64,000 nucleotides of DNA from CAZCAQ01 sp964540135 (GTDB taxonomy: Bacteria; Patescibacteriota; WWE3; UBA101185; UBA10185). Position numbers and translations under genes: made by a program. Below are positions 1 to 7,914 of this stretch, piece by piece. Position 1 is the stretch's first letter, and each line of letters starts with the position of its first letter. Under the pieces are notes generated by a model. That model was not told where the DNA came from. It did no database searches and was given only the letters and a program-made list of their open reading frames with translations. The DNA lies in NCBI GenBank assembly GCA_964540135.1, contig CAZILK010000003.1, positions 22,210 through 86,209 of the forward strand. Direction: 5' to 3'.

Positions 1-965
1 TAGAGTTGGCCTGGCCAGAAAAGGGTATGAAAGACTAAATTATCTTTACCCATAAAATAGTAGTGATAAAGATTATCCCCATACCAGAAACGTTTCCAAG
101 CCTCTGGTTCATTTAAGACACTGTCTGCCCAAAGAATTGAACCTGATAGATAACCGATAACTGCGTCAAACCAAACATAAAATCTTTTATCTCCTGAGTG
201 TTCGAGTCTAAGCTCATTTGGTATTCTGTCATCTGGTATGGCAACACCCCAATCTATATCGCGCGTAATAGGTCTTGGGAGTAATCCTTCGACAAACCAA
301 CTATTTGTTTCTGACTTTACCCAGTCTTTCCAATTGCCACTTGTTTTCAGAACATAATCTTTCAAAAACGGCTCAAGCTTAGGCCAGTCTATAAAGTAGT
401 GCTGGGTCTCTTTAACAATAACTGAACCTTTTTCAATTGTATTAATTGGATTTTTAAGCTCAGTTGTTGAGATCAATTTCCCGCAAGAATCACATTGATC
501 ACTCCTAGTTTCTTTGGCACCACAAAAAGGACAATCTCCAATAACATACCTATCAGGTAAGAATCTGTTTTGTGTTGGGGAATAAAACTGAAGCGTTTTA
601 TCAATAAATATAAGGTCTTTTGCAAGCATTGCTAAAAAGACTTCTTGAACAACACTTGCATGGTTTGGATGATCAGTTTTTGTATATAGACTATAAGACA
701 GGTTTAAAACATTTAGAAAAAGATCAACATCATTCTCATGGTATTTATCAACGATATCCTCGGGTCTAACGCCTTTTTTATCTGCCTCAAGCGTAATTGG
801 AGTCCCAAAGCAATCAGACCCTGAGATCATTAAAACGTTATTACCAATAAGTCTATTGAACCTTGCGCATATGTCCGCAGGCAAAAGGTAGCCAGCCAAA
901 TGACCTATATGTAAGTTGCCGTTCACATACGGCCATGCAACTCCAATAAATATATTTTTACTCAT
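1..965 (-). CDS. metG: Methionyl-tRNA synthetase, partial (3' end off the left edge)
   Basis: This gene charges tRNA-Met with methionine in the cytoplasm. About 321 residues of the N-terminal part are visible. The class I signature is near the start, in the form WPYVNGNLHIGHLAG (about residues 11-25), followed by the Rossmann catalytic domain. A zinc knuckle of type CPFC...CDSC lies near residue 145, and a GVAIPDD/FYVWFDA segment typical of MetRS comes later. The KMSKS loop and anticodon-binding domain would lie beyond base 1. The start at 965 is chosen because it directly precedes the conserved N-terminal strand and has a TAAAAT hexamer ending 7 nt before it. It is divergent from the YceI-like gene. 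Confidence 0.95.
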   Translation of the reverse strand, partial: MSKNIFIGVAWPYVNGNLHIGHLAGYLLPADICARFNRLIGNNVLMISGSDCFGTPITLEADKKGVRPEDIVDKYHENDVDLFLNVLNLSYSLYTKTDHPNHASVVQEVFLAMLAKDLIFIDKTLQFYSPTQNRFLPDRYVIGDCPFCGAKETRSDQCDSCGKLISTTELKNPINTIEKGSVIVKETQHYFIDWPKLEPFLKDYVLKTSGNWKDWVKSETNSWFVEGLLPRPITRDIDWGVAIPDDRIPNELRLEHSGDKRFYVWFDAVIGYLSGSILWADSVLNEPEAWKRFWYGDNLYHYYFMGKDNLVFHTLFWPGQL

Positions 966-972
966 TACGGTG

Positions 973-978
973 ATTTTA
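973..978 (-). promoter_or_regulatory. -10 box of metG, predicted leaderless
   Basis: TAAAAT on the minus strand ends 7 nt before the ATG at 965. No Shine-Dalgarno sequence is present between them. Confidence 0.55.
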
Positions 979-1049
979 TACTAATAAGTATGAATTAAAA
1001 AGGTACTAAACTGAATTTAGGGTTGTTCCTAAAGCTTATAAATGGTAGA

Positions 1050-1826
1050 ATGACACCCATGACAAATTCAAACAACAAACTAATTTTCGTTCTTCCACTA
1101 ATAATTATTTTAGGAGCAGTTGTAGGTCTAATGACTATAAACAAAACCTCCTCAACACCCGCGCCAAAAGTAGCAACAACTGATGAAAAATCAATCGAGG
1201 CTACTCCTACAAATGAATCAACAGAAACAAACAATGCGATGGATGAAAAAGAGTCAAAGAGCGCAACTCTTGAAGAATTCACAGCAATTATTCCAAGCGA
1301 TGTTCCTGAAACTGCTTTCAAGTATGTATTAACCGATAAATCAAACGCAAGCTACACTGTTGCAAAAACATTTTTTGAAAAACCAGGAATTACAGTTACA
1401 GGAGTTACCGACGGCGTTGTTGGAGCTGCTTGGTATGATGAAGAGTCAAAGAGATACTACTTAAAAGCAAATATAGATCTAACAAAACTTAAATCTGACA
1501 GTGAAAAGAGAGATGCAGATATAATGCCGCTATTTACACCACCGACAGCAATGTTTGAGCTTATCGGTGATAATACAGATGGTAAACTCTCACTTGCTGA
1601 ACCGTTTGAAACACAAATCGCAGGTAATTTAACTGTTGGGGAAGTTACAAAAGAAGTAGTGTTTGATGTAAAAGGAAGTTTGTCCAAAACAAGTTTTGCA
1701 GCAGAAGGAATGACTAAAGCAAAGATTAGTGATTTTGGTATAACAGCACCTTCACTTTTTGAAGTGTTCAGCGTTTCTGATGATATCGATCTTAAGTTTG
1801 TTGTTGACGCAGTAGCAGTAAAGTAA
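1050..1826 (+). CDS. Membrane-anchored YceI-like protein
   Basis: The protein has about 258 residues: an N-terminal membrane segment (about residues 11-28), a Ser/Thr/Glu-rich linker to about residue 85, and a C-terminal domain resembling the YceI lipocalin-like fold. That family binds isoprenoid-type lipids; a typical pattern here is LFTPPTAMFELIGDNTDGKL followed by GNLTVGEVTKEVVFDV. It would sit outside the cytoplasmic membrane with its domain exposed. An upstream TTG at 1023 is in frame, but the ATG at 1050 is preferred because TATAAA ends 7 nt before it. Residue 4 is a second Met (1059). The gene ends in a terminator shared with the convergent DsbA-like gene. The ligand is unknown; the family assignment rests on eye-matched pattern only. 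Confidence 0.7.
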   Translation: MTPMTNSNNKLIFVLPLIIILGAVVGLMTINKTSSTPAPKVATTDEKSIEATPTNESTETNNAMDEKESKSATLEEFTAIIPSDVPETAFKYVLTDKSNASYTVAKTFFEKPGITVTGVTDGVVGAAWYDEESKRYYLKANIDLTKLKSDSEKRDADIMPLFTPPTAMFELIGDNTDGKLSLAEPFETQIAGNLTVGEVTKEVVFDVKGSLSKTSFAAEGMTKAKISDFGITAPSLFEVFSVSDDIDLKFVVDAVAVK

Positions 1827-1848
1827 CCATTTATTAACTTACAAACAA

Positions 1849-1880
1849 AAAAACACAGGGCGAATAACCCTGTGTTTTTA
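1849..1880. terminator. Bidirectional intrinsic terminator
   Basis: The arms AAAAACACAGGG (1849-1860) and CCCTGTGTTTTT (1868-1879) enclose a 7-nt loop, with a T run on either strand. It lies between the convergent YceI-like and DsbA-like genes and can serve both. Confidence 0.85.
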
Positions 1881-1900
1881 TTTATTCTAAGAAAGAAAAT

Positions 1901-2635
1901 CTAATCTAGTGTTTTAGCTTTTGTTAGTAACTCTTCAACAGGAACAACACCTACAACAAGTACTGCGTTATTGTTATCAGTGTTAACAATAACTGTACTA
2001 GGAGTTCCAGTAACTCCAATCGCTGTTGCCTCATCATAAATATCAGCTAGCTTATCGTTATCTATTCTTTCAATGCACTTATCGTAGTCGCTTTTTGAAA
2101 CACCATTCTTAACTGCTAACTCTGAGAGTTTGTTTACAGGAAGTGCTTGATCCTCAAACAAAGCATCTGAAAACTCCCAAAATGCATCATTTCCTTTTTC
2201 CGAAAAGACGCAGCTAGCTGCTTTTGCTTTATCTTTAGCTCCTGCATGAAAAGCTAATGGATAATTGCGATATGCCCACTTAAACTCTTTGTTGTCTTTA
2301 ATTAAAGTTTTTAATGAGGTGTGGAAATCTTTACAGAAAGGGCATTCATAATCAGAGTACTCGATTAAGACATACTTTGCATTTTCATTGCCACGAACAG
2401 GATCAGATTTTGTAAGCTTTTTAATCTTATCTGGAATTTCACCTGCAACGTTAGTTTTTGAGTCGTCACTCATTTTCTGTCTGACTGTTGAGAACACAGA
2501 ACCTAGAAAGCCAAAGAGAATAAACACAAGGCATGCAACAAACAATGGTCGCATCTGAATAAATACATTATTTTTCTTTATAGTTTTAACAAGAAGGCGT
2601 AATTGATGTAGAAATCGTTTTAGTTTTGTATTCAT
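1901..2635 (-). CDS. Membrane-anchored DsbA/BdbD-like thiol-disulfide oxidoreductase
   Basis: This protein introduces or rearranges disulfide bonds in exported proteins. It has 244 residues: a basic N-terminus, a membrane segment at about 31-49, then a DsbA-type thioredoxin domain from about 75. The redox pair is C98-P-F-C101 in YECPFCKDFH, and the cis-proline loop is T211-P212 in VTGTPSTVIV. Two further cysteines (142 and 187) lie in the helical insertion and could form a second disulfide. It follows the NDH-2 gene with a 22-nt gap but also has its own TAAACT hexamer 7 nt before the start, so it may be transcribed separately. Its likely clients are the cysteine-containing surface proteins in this window, such as 40072-42420. 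Confidence 0.88.
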   Translation of the reverse strand: MNTKLKRFLHQLRLLVKTIKKNNVFIQMRPLFVACLVFILFGFLGSVFSTVRQKMSDDSKTNVAGEIPDKIKKLTKSDPVRGNENAKYVLIEYSDYECPFCKDFHTSLKTLIKDNKEFKWAYRNYPLAFHAGAKDKAKAASCVFSEKGNDAFWEFSDALFEDQALPVNKLSELAVKNGVSKSDYDKCIERIDNDKLADIYDEATAIGVTGTPSTVIVNTDNNNAVLVVGVVPVEELLTKAKTLD

Positions 2636-2642
2636 AAGACTG

Positions 2643-2648
2643 AGTTTA
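2643..2648 (-). promoter_or_regulatory. -10 box of the DsbA-like gene, predicted leaderless
   Basis: TAAACT on the minus strand ends 7 nt before the ATG at 2635, in the gap after the NDH-2 stop codon. Confidence 0.45.
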
Positions 2649-2657
2649 CAACATTTC

Positions 2658-3869
2658 TTAAAAATTTGACATATCTTTTTGGGAGAAGATACTCAGTGTC
2701 CAGTCTAAAGCAGTTTTTAATTTCTTTGATATCGTTGGGAGCTTTGATAAGTAAATTGTTCGCCAAATCCACCAAGCAACTGGTCCAGATACTTTGAACC
2801 CAAGAATAACTCCAGCAGCATCCCACCTGCCAAGTGAAACAAAGTTTCCTTTTGACTTAAAAACAAACGGAATTGTCTTTTTATTATTTCTGCTATTACA
2901 GATATTTGCAGCTACAACCTCAGCTTGCAAAACTGCAACTTGTGCATCAAGCGGGAGTTTATTTTTATAGTTTGCTACATCTCCAAGCGCAAACACAGTA
3001 GTGTAAGAGCCAACCGTTAGATCAGGGTTAAGAGATAAAGCTTTAGCACCAAAAACAGGCAATGCGCTTTCAATAACAGGTGAAACCGGCTTAACACCTC
3101 CGCACCAAATTATAGTTCTAGAGGAGATAAGGCTGCCGTCAGAAAGGACAAGGCTATCCTTTGAAACCCTTATCACTGAAGTATTCAGAATTAAATTAAT
3201 CTTCCTTTTAGCAAGCTTAGCGGTAGCTTTTTTTTGAACGTAAGGATCGTATCTAAACAGCACTTGGGAATTTGAGCAGATTAAAGTTATTCGCAGATTC
3301 TTCAGCAGTTCTGGATCGTTATAATGTTTAGACAAGGTATCTTTAATAAACTCATCGATCTCAAGTGTTAGCTCAACACCTGTTGATCCAGCCCCAACTA
3401 GGGTGAATGTAAGATAGGTTATATCTTTAGTTGTATAATAGCTCTCAATGCTTGAAATTATTTTCCGTTTAATTGCAAGCGCGTCCTTTACTGTCTTTAA
3501 AAAAAGGCAATGCTCAACAACACCTTCAATATTAAAGGTGTTAGTTTCAGAGCCAGTTGCAAGAACTAAGTAATCAAAAGTAAAAGAGCATGTGGTTGTT
3601 TTCACTGACTTTGTATCTAACGCAATCTCAATTACTGTGTCGTTAATAAAAGTTACGAGACCTGATTTTATAAACGATCTAATTGGAACAATAATATTAC
3701 TGATATTTACCCCGCCAGTGGCTGCCTCGTGAAGAAGTGGAGTAAAAATAAAGTCAGAGCTTTTATTAAAAATAATAATTTCACAATCTCTAGTTAGTTT
3801 TTGCTGAAGACTTAAGAGAGTGTAAATACCGCCAAACCCGGCACCGATAATTGCAATTTTGGTTGGCAT
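2658..3869 (-). CDS. ndh: Type II NADH dehydrogenase (NDH-2)
   Basis: A single-subunit, non-proton-pumping flavoenzyme that passes electrons from NADH to quinone at the cytoplasmic face of the membrane. The 403-residue protein starts with the FAD dinucleotide-binding motif GAGFGG (residues 9-14). A second Rossmann motif for NADH reads LVGAGSTGVELTLEI (about 157-171), and the FAD-closing motif TVFALGDVANY is at about 290-300. The C-terminus carries a Trp-rich, basic amphipathic stretch, the usual membrane anchor of NDH-2. Its ATG overlaps the stop codon of the upstream glycosyltransferase by one base, so the two are co-transcribed. Other pyridine nucleotide-disulfide oxidoreductases are possible, but the C-terminal anchor favours NDH-2. 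A quinone pool is independently suggested by pyrD at 16658. Confidence 0.88.
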   Translation of the reverse strand: MPTKIAIIGAGFGGIYTLLSLQQKLTRDCEIIIFNKSSDFIFTPLLHEAATGGVNISNIIVPIRSFIKSGLVTFINDTVIEIALDTKSVKTTTCSFTFDYLVLATGSETNTFNIEGVVEHCLFLKTVKDALAIKRKIISSIESYYTTKDITYLTFTLVGAGSTGVELTLEIDEFIKDTLSKHYNDPELLKNLRITLICSNSQVLFRYDPYVQKKATAKLAKRKINLILNTSVIRVSKDSLVLSDGSLISSRTIIWCGGVKPVSPVIESALPVFGAKALSLNPDLTVGSYTTVFALGDVANYKNKLPLDAQVAVLQAEVVAANICNSRNNKKTIPFVFKSKGNFVSLGRWDAAGVILGFKVSGPVAWWIWRTIYLSKLPTISKKLKTALDWTLSIFSQKDMSNF

Positions 3870-4768
3870 TAATGATTCTTTAACTTAAATAAATACAACC
3901 TAAAAACAGAGAGGATCTTTATTCCCGTAAGAACTGTCAAGTTAAGAACTTTCGGGTATTTAGTACTATAGTGTTTGTTATAAAAAAGCTCCATAGCTTC
4001 AACCGAGGCCTTTTTCATTGCAAGCTTTGTCTCAAGAGTGGCGGTTGTCATGCTTTTAGTTGTTGATCTAACTCCAACTGATATGCCTTTAAGATGAAGT
4101 ACTTTTACTTGCGGTAAATACATGATCTTATATCCTGCTTGTTTAACTCTAAAACACAGATCTATATCTTCTCCATAGACAAAAAAGTCTTCGTCCCAGC
4201 CACCGATTTTACTAATTACAGCTTTTTTGCTAAGCATAAAATGTGATATACAGGCATCAATCTCATGAGGACTTGAGAAATCTTTGAAGCCAAGATAGTA
4301 CTTATTAAAGATCCTGCTTTTTGGGAATAGCTTTCCAAGCTGTGTGAAATGAGTGAGTGCGGCAAAAGGTGTTGGAAACCCACGGTGAGCATCCATATCA
4401 ATTGCGCCGTTTTTTGTGATAAGCATTGGTGTGATAAGCCCAACGTCTTTATTGCTCTCCATAAAGCTTGTAAGTTCGGTGAGATCTTCATGAGTTGGGA
4501 ATGCATCGGAACCAAGATAGAGAATATACTCTCCTGTTACAACCTCAAACCCTCTATTAGCAGCAAAGGCGATGCCTCTATTTGTCGGCAACTCAACAAG
4601 TTTCACTTGAGAAAAAGACTCTTTAACCATAGCTACCGATCCATCGCTAGATGCATTGTCGCAAACTATTATTTCATACGGACTCACGTCTTTTAATAGG
4701 TTAGTTAAGCATTCTCTTAAGGTGTCTTTTGTATTATAATTAACGATAATAACACTAACTTTTACCAT
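3869..4768 (-). CDS. Family 2 glycosyltransferase (rhamnosyltransferase-like)
   Basis: A cytoplasmic or membrane-associated inverting sugar transferase of 299 residues. The GT-A fold starts at once with VKVSVIIVNYNTKDTLREC. The nucleotide-binding region continues with SPYEIIVCDNASSDGS, and the metal-site equivalent is GEYILYLGSDAF. The acceptor-site motif GEDIDLCFRVKQAGY is near residue 190. This arrangement is typical of GT2 enzymes that add rhamnose or similar sugars to cell-surface glycans. The start has TATAAT ending 7 nt upstream. It is the first gene of a minus-strand unit with ndh and the DsbA-like gene, and is divergent from sod. Donor and acceptor cannot be read from the sequence. 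Confidence 0.88.
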   Translation of the reverse strand: MVKVSVIIVNYNTKDTLRECLTNLLKDVSPYEIIVCDNASSDGSVAMVKESFSQVKLVELPTNRGIAFAANRGFEVVTGEYILYLGSDAFPTHEDLTELTSFMESNKDVGLITPMLITKNGAIDMDAHRGFPTPFAALTHFTQLGKLFPKSRIFNKYYLGFKDFSSPHEIDACISHFMLSKKAVISKIGGWDEDFFVYGEDIDLCFRVKQAGYKIMYLPQVKVLHLKGISVGVRSTTKSMTTATLETKLAMKKASVEAMELFYNKHYSTKYPKVLNLTVLTGIKILSVFRLYLFKLKNH

Positions 4769-4775
4769 TTAATTG

Positions 4776-4781
4776 ATTATA
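4776..4781 (-). promoter_or_regulatory. -10 box of the GT2/ndh operon, predicted leaderless
   Basis: A perfect TATAAT on the minus strand ends 7 nt before the ATG at 4768. Confidence 0.6.
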
Positions 4782-4798
4782 GATAAAAGGAGACTAAT

Positions 4799-5404
4799 AT
4801 GCCATTTGAAGTTCCAAAACTAAAGTACGAATACAACTCACTTGAGCCATTTATTGATGCGAAGACTATGGAGATTCACCACTCAAAACATCACGCAGCA
4901 TATGTTACAAATTTAAATAACGCAATTGCTAAACATCAGGCTTATGAAAATTTACCACTTGCTGAGCTCATATCTGATTTAGAGGTTCTCCCTGATGACA
5001 TCAGAGCAGCTGTTAGAAATAACGGTGGGGGTCATTTTAACCACACGCTATTTTGGGAAATGCTTACTCCAAACGCATCTACACATCCTAAAAACACCTT
5101 AATGACAATGCTAGAAACACAGTTTGAAAGCTTTGAGAACTTTAAAGCAATCTTTGCTAACGCAGCACTTACAAGATTTGGAAGTGGATGGGCATGGCTT
5201 ATACTTAAAGACGACAAGTTGCAAATAACTTCAACTCCAAACCAAGATAACCCAATAATGGATGATTTGAGTATAAAAATTTTACTTGGTCTTGATGTTT
5301 GGGAACATGCTTACTATCTAAACTACCAAAACAAAAGAGCCGACTATATTGAAGCATTCTGGAATATTGTAAACTGGGATTTTGTCGAGCAAAGGCTTGA
5401 TTAA
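4799..5404 (+). CDS. sodA: Superoxide dismutase, Mn-type of the Fe/Mn family
   Basis: Converts superoxide to oxygen and hydrogen peroxide in the cytoplasm. The 201-residue protein has the four metal ligands H27 (in IHHSKHH), H82 (in GGGHFNH), D166 and H170 (in DVWEHAYY). The second-shell pattern is that of manganese enzymes: glycine at position 77 and glutamine at 149 (PNQDNP), rather than the early-position glutamine of iron enzymes. It could still be cambialistic. The start is supported by an AAAGGAG site about 8 nt upstream, making this one of the few Shine-Dalgarno-led genes in the window. It is divergent from the GT2/ndh operon. Confidence 0.96.
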   Translation: MPFEVPKLKYEYNSLEPFIDAKTMEIHHSKHHAAYVTNLNNAIAKHQAYENLPLAELISDLEVLPDDIRAAVRNNGGGHFNHTLFWEMLTPNASTHPKNTLMTMLETQFESFENFKAIFANAALTRFGSGWAWLILKDDKLQITSTPNQDNPIMDDLSIKILLGLDVWEHAYYLNYQNKRADYIEAFWNIVNWDFVEQRLD

Positions 5405-5431
5405 ACAAGTTGCATGTTATAGTAGATATAG

Positions 5432-5437
5432 TAAAAT
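5432..5437 (+). promoter_or_regulatory. -10 box of the DUF4349-like gene, predicted leaderless
   Basis: TAAAAT ends 6 nt before the ATG at 5444. This favours that start over the upstream in-frame TTG at 5438. Confidence 0.55.
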
Positions 5438-5443
5438 TTGAGC

Positions 5444-6349
5444 ATGACTACTAAACAAATTTTCAAATATCTTATTGTTGCTTTAATTGCAGTATTTATC
5501 TACAGATTCGCGAACCCGATAATGCGTCTTGGTTTTGGAAACGATATATCTCAGAAATATATGAGTGGTACTGACTCATTTATCGGCGGTCCTGGCCAAG
5601 ATATGATGGTGAGCAAATCAGCTCTTCTACCAATGGCTGAGATATCAACTAATACGGGTGGTCCAAGAATGACAACTCTTGATACTTCAGCTGTTTTGAT
5701 TGTTAAAAATATTGAAACAGCATTAAAAGATTTGCAGGAAGAGGTCATAACAGTTGGAGGGTATGTGGTTTCAAAAACTATAAACTCACAGCAAGAAGGC
5801 GGCTACGGCTCACTCAATGCAAGGGTACCAAGAGATAAATCAAATGAACTAATAAACTTTTTAAAAGAGAACTCATTAAAAGTTATAAACATTAATGAAA
5901 ATGGGTATGATATTACAGAAGAATTTACCGACACACAGGCGAGACTTGAAACTTTAACTGAAACAAAAACAGCAATTGAGGAGATTCTGCAAGGCGCACG
6001 TACCTCAAAAGACATAAACGCCCTCCTAGCAGCTCAAAAAGAAATAATTAACATCCAGACTCAAATAGACCAAGAGAAAGGAAGAGAAAAATATCTAGAC
6101 GAGCTGTCAAAAACTGTTTCTGTTACTGCTGAATTCAGAACTGACGAATATGCGCTTCCATACAATCCTGATACAGGTTGGGCACCAGAAAAGATATTTA
6201 AAAACGCAGTTAGATCTCTTGTGCTATTTGCAAGAAATGTTGGAACCTTTGCAATCTGGGCTTTTGTTTACCTGCCTGTGATCTTCATAGGCCTCGTTCT
6301 AGCGCTTGCTGTTAGAAGAGTGTGGAGGAAATATACGTCAAGAAGCTAA
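5444..6349 (+). CDS. DUF4349-like membrane protein
   Basis: About 301 residues. An N-terminal membrane segment (about 8-25) is followed by an extracytoplasmic domain with the strand pattern SAVLIVKNIETALKDL and GGYVVSKTI...GSLNARVPRDK. A coiled-coil helical pair spans about 165-220, and a second membrane segment is near the C-terminus (about 270-290), then a basic tail. This arrangement matches the DUF4349 family of putative lipoprotein or membrane proteins, whose role is unknown. It is followed by the convergent trxB, with an inverted repeat between them. Confidence 0.75.
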   Translation: MTTKQIFKYLIVALIAVFIYRFANPIMRLGFGNDISQKYMSGTDSFIGGPGQDMMVSKSALLPMAEISTNTGGPRMTTLDTSAVLIVKNIETALKDLQEEVITVGGYVVSKTINSQQEGGYGSLNARVPRDKSNELINFLKENSLKVININENGYDITEEFTDTQARLETLTETKTAIEEILQGARTSKDINALLAAQKEIINIQTQIDQEKGREKYLDELSKTVSVTAEFRTDEYALPYNPDTGWAPEKIFKNAVRSLVLFARNVGTFAIWAFVYLPVIFIGLVLALAVRRVWRKYTSRS

Positions 6350-6418
6350 GATGCTAATCTAAGCTTAACTAGAGTTTTAGGTGAGAGATAAACAATGCAG
6401 GTGAGGTGTCAAAGCTAT

Positions 6419-6437
6419 GTACTATGCAACGTAGTAC
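6419..6437. repeat. Short inverted repeat between convergent genes
   Basis: GTACTA (6419-6424) and TAGTAC (6432-6437) are separated by 7 nt at the 3' end of trxB. It has no adjoining T run, so it is at best a weak terminator. Confidence 0.3.
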
Positions 6438-7375
6438 TAGTGACCGGCTAAATACTTCTCAACATCAAGTGCTGCCATACAACCCATACCGGCTGCAGTT
6501 ACTGCCTGTCTATATCTAAAGTCCAAAACATCTCCAGCAGCAAATACGCCTTCAACCGATGTAATGGTGTTACCTGTAACTTTTAGATATCCTTTTTCAT
6601 CCAGCTCAACAAAACCTTTTAGGAATTTTGTTGAAGGCTCATGCCCAATTGAAGTGAAAAAACCTTGAACATCATTTAATGTCTTTGTTTCACCAGTATT
6701 ATTATTTTTAACAATAAGGCCTTCGACTTTATCGGTTCCAAGTATCTCAACAACCTCAGTAGTAAACATAAATTCAATCTTGGGGTTAGTTAGAGCTCTA
6801 TCTTGCATAATTTTGCTGGCTCTTAAAGCTTCTTTTTCACCACGAACAAGTAACAGAACTTTTGATGCAAACTTTGTTAAGTAGTTTGCTTCTTCCATAG
6901 CAGCATCGCCCCCACCAACAACAGCAACTATTTTGTCTTTAAAGAAAAATCCGTCACATGTTGCACATGCAGAAACTCCTTTACCACGAAGCCGTTGCTC
7001 ACTTTCAATATTAAGCCACTTGGCCTCAGCGCCAGTTGCAATGATGATTGATTTGCCGGTAAAAGTTTTACCAGCTTCGTCTGTTGTAACAGTAAAGCCA
7101 GATCCCGCATTTCCTGAAACAGCTATAACATTTTCATCAACAAACCTTGTCTTAAAACGAGCCGCTTGTTCTCTTAAATTAGCCATGAGTGCAGGGCCTT
7201 GTATACCTTCAGGAAAACCAGGGAAATTCTCAACATCGGTTGTTAGCATCAATTGCCCGCCACTTGGCCTACCTGAAATAACAAGGGTATTTAAATAGGC
7301 TCTACTTGTATAAATTGCAGCAGTAAGTCCTGCGGGACCTGAACCAATAATTATTACATCGACTTGATTTTCCAT
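6437..7375 (-). CDS. trxB: Thioredoxin-disulfide reductase
   Basis: Uses NADPH and FAD to reduce thioredoxin in the cytoplasm. With the start at 7375 the protein has 312 residues, the usual length. It shows the FAD motif GSGPAG (11-16), the redox-active pair C137-A-T-C140 followed by Asp, the NADPH-binding motif VVGGGDAAMEE (about 153-163), and the closing AAGDVLDFRYRQ. An in-frame extension to 7426 is rejected because the protein family begins at this Met and TATACT ends 6 nt before it. The gene is divergent from the PH/SHOCT-like gene, and their -10 boxes are only about 20 nt apart. Possible substrates include the thioredoxin-fold protein at 23315. Confidence 0.95.
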   Translation of the reverse strand: MENQVDVIIIGSGPAGLTAAIYTSRAYLNTLVISGRPSGGQLMLTTDVENFPGFPEGIQGPALMANLREQAARFKTRFVDENVIAVSGNAGSGFTVTTDEAGKTFTGKSIIIATGAEAKWLNIESEQRLRGKGVSACATCDGFFFKDKIVAVVGGGDAAMEEANYLTKFASKVLLLVRGEKEALRASKIMQDRALTNPKIEFMFTTEVVEILGTDKVEGLIVKNNNTGETKTLNDVQGFFTSIGHEPSTKFLKGFVELDEKGYLKVTGNTITSVEGVFAAGDVLDFRYRQAVTAAGMGCMAALDVEKYLAGH

Positions 7376-7381
7376 AGGAAA

Positions 7382-7387
7382 AGTATA
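7382..7387 (-). promoter_or_regulatory. -10 box of trxB, predicted leaderless
   Basis: TATACT on the minus strand ends 6 nt before the ATG at 7375. Confidence 0.6.
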
Positions 7388-7405
7388 CCACGGGGTAATT
7401 TGTAA

Positions 7406-7411
7406 TATAAT
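7406..7411 (+). promoter_or_regulatory. -10 box of the PH/SHOCT-like gene, predicted leaderless
   Basis: TATAAT ends 6 nt before the ATG at 7418. It is back to back with the trxB -10 box, so the two -35 regions must interdigitate and the promoters may exclude each other. Confidence 0.6.
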
Positions 7412-7417
7412 GAGGGC

Positions 7418-7912
7418 ATGTCGCATTTATTGTTAACTATAGAAGCAAGTAAGGTCATGAACAGAGCAGTATTTGCGCACAAGCTTTTTGTTTACGATAA
7501 CAAGCTTGTTTATAGAGCGAGAACATACTTGATAAGAGTTACGGAAGTAACAATCTCTTATAACCATGTAGCTCAAGTATATTTAGTCAGAGGCATATAC
7601 TTTGCTTCACTTGAAATTATTAATACAGGTGGTACAAAAGATATAGTCATAAAGTACATACCAGCAAAACAAGCTTTACACGCAAAACGTATTATTGATG
7701 CAAAAATACACGGACTATCTGATGAACCGTTTATTAAAGCAGGGGACCAGAAAGAAACTTTTTCTATCAGAAAAAGAGAGAAGGGGAAAGATATTCATCT
7801 TGATGAAGTGGAAAAATCTCTTTCAAGACTTAACGAGCTTCTTTTACGAAAACGAATATCAAAAAAAGAATTTGAGAAAAAGAGAAAAGAAGTATTAAAG
7901 ACAATGACATAA
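7418..7912 (+). CDS. Small PH-like protein with C-terminal SHOCT-like helical hairpin
   Basis: A 164-residue cytoplasmic protein of unknown role. The first ~100 residues are mostly strand with a pattern reminiscent of bacterial pleckstrin-homology domains (VYDNKLVYRARTYLIRV...ISYNHVAQVYLVRG). The last ~40 residues (LSRLNELLLRKRISKKEFEKK) resemble the SHOCT short C-terminal motif, a helix-turn-helix hairpin found at the ends of many bacterial proteins. No signal peptide or membrane segment is evident. It is followed after 2 nt by the META-like gene, so they form an operon. Family assignment is tentative. Confidence 0.6.
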   Translation: MSHLLLTIEASKVMNRAVFAHKLFVYDNKLVYRARTYLIRVTEVTISYNHVAQVYLVRGIYFASLEIINTGGTKDIVIKYIPAKQALHAKRIIDAKIHGLSDEPFIKAGDQKETFSIRKREKGKDIHLDEVEKSLSRLNELLLRKRISKKEFEKKRKEVLKTMT

Positions 7913-7914
7913 AA

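Noticed and set aside
995..1321. 108-codon minus-strand frame over the YceI-like gene
   Set aside because: It is a shadow of the Ser/Thr-rich linker, with low-complexity composition.
4349..4696. 115-codon frame on the plus strand inside the GT2 gene
   Set aside because: It is antisense to a well-supported glycosyltransferase and shows no promoter, RBS or known motif.
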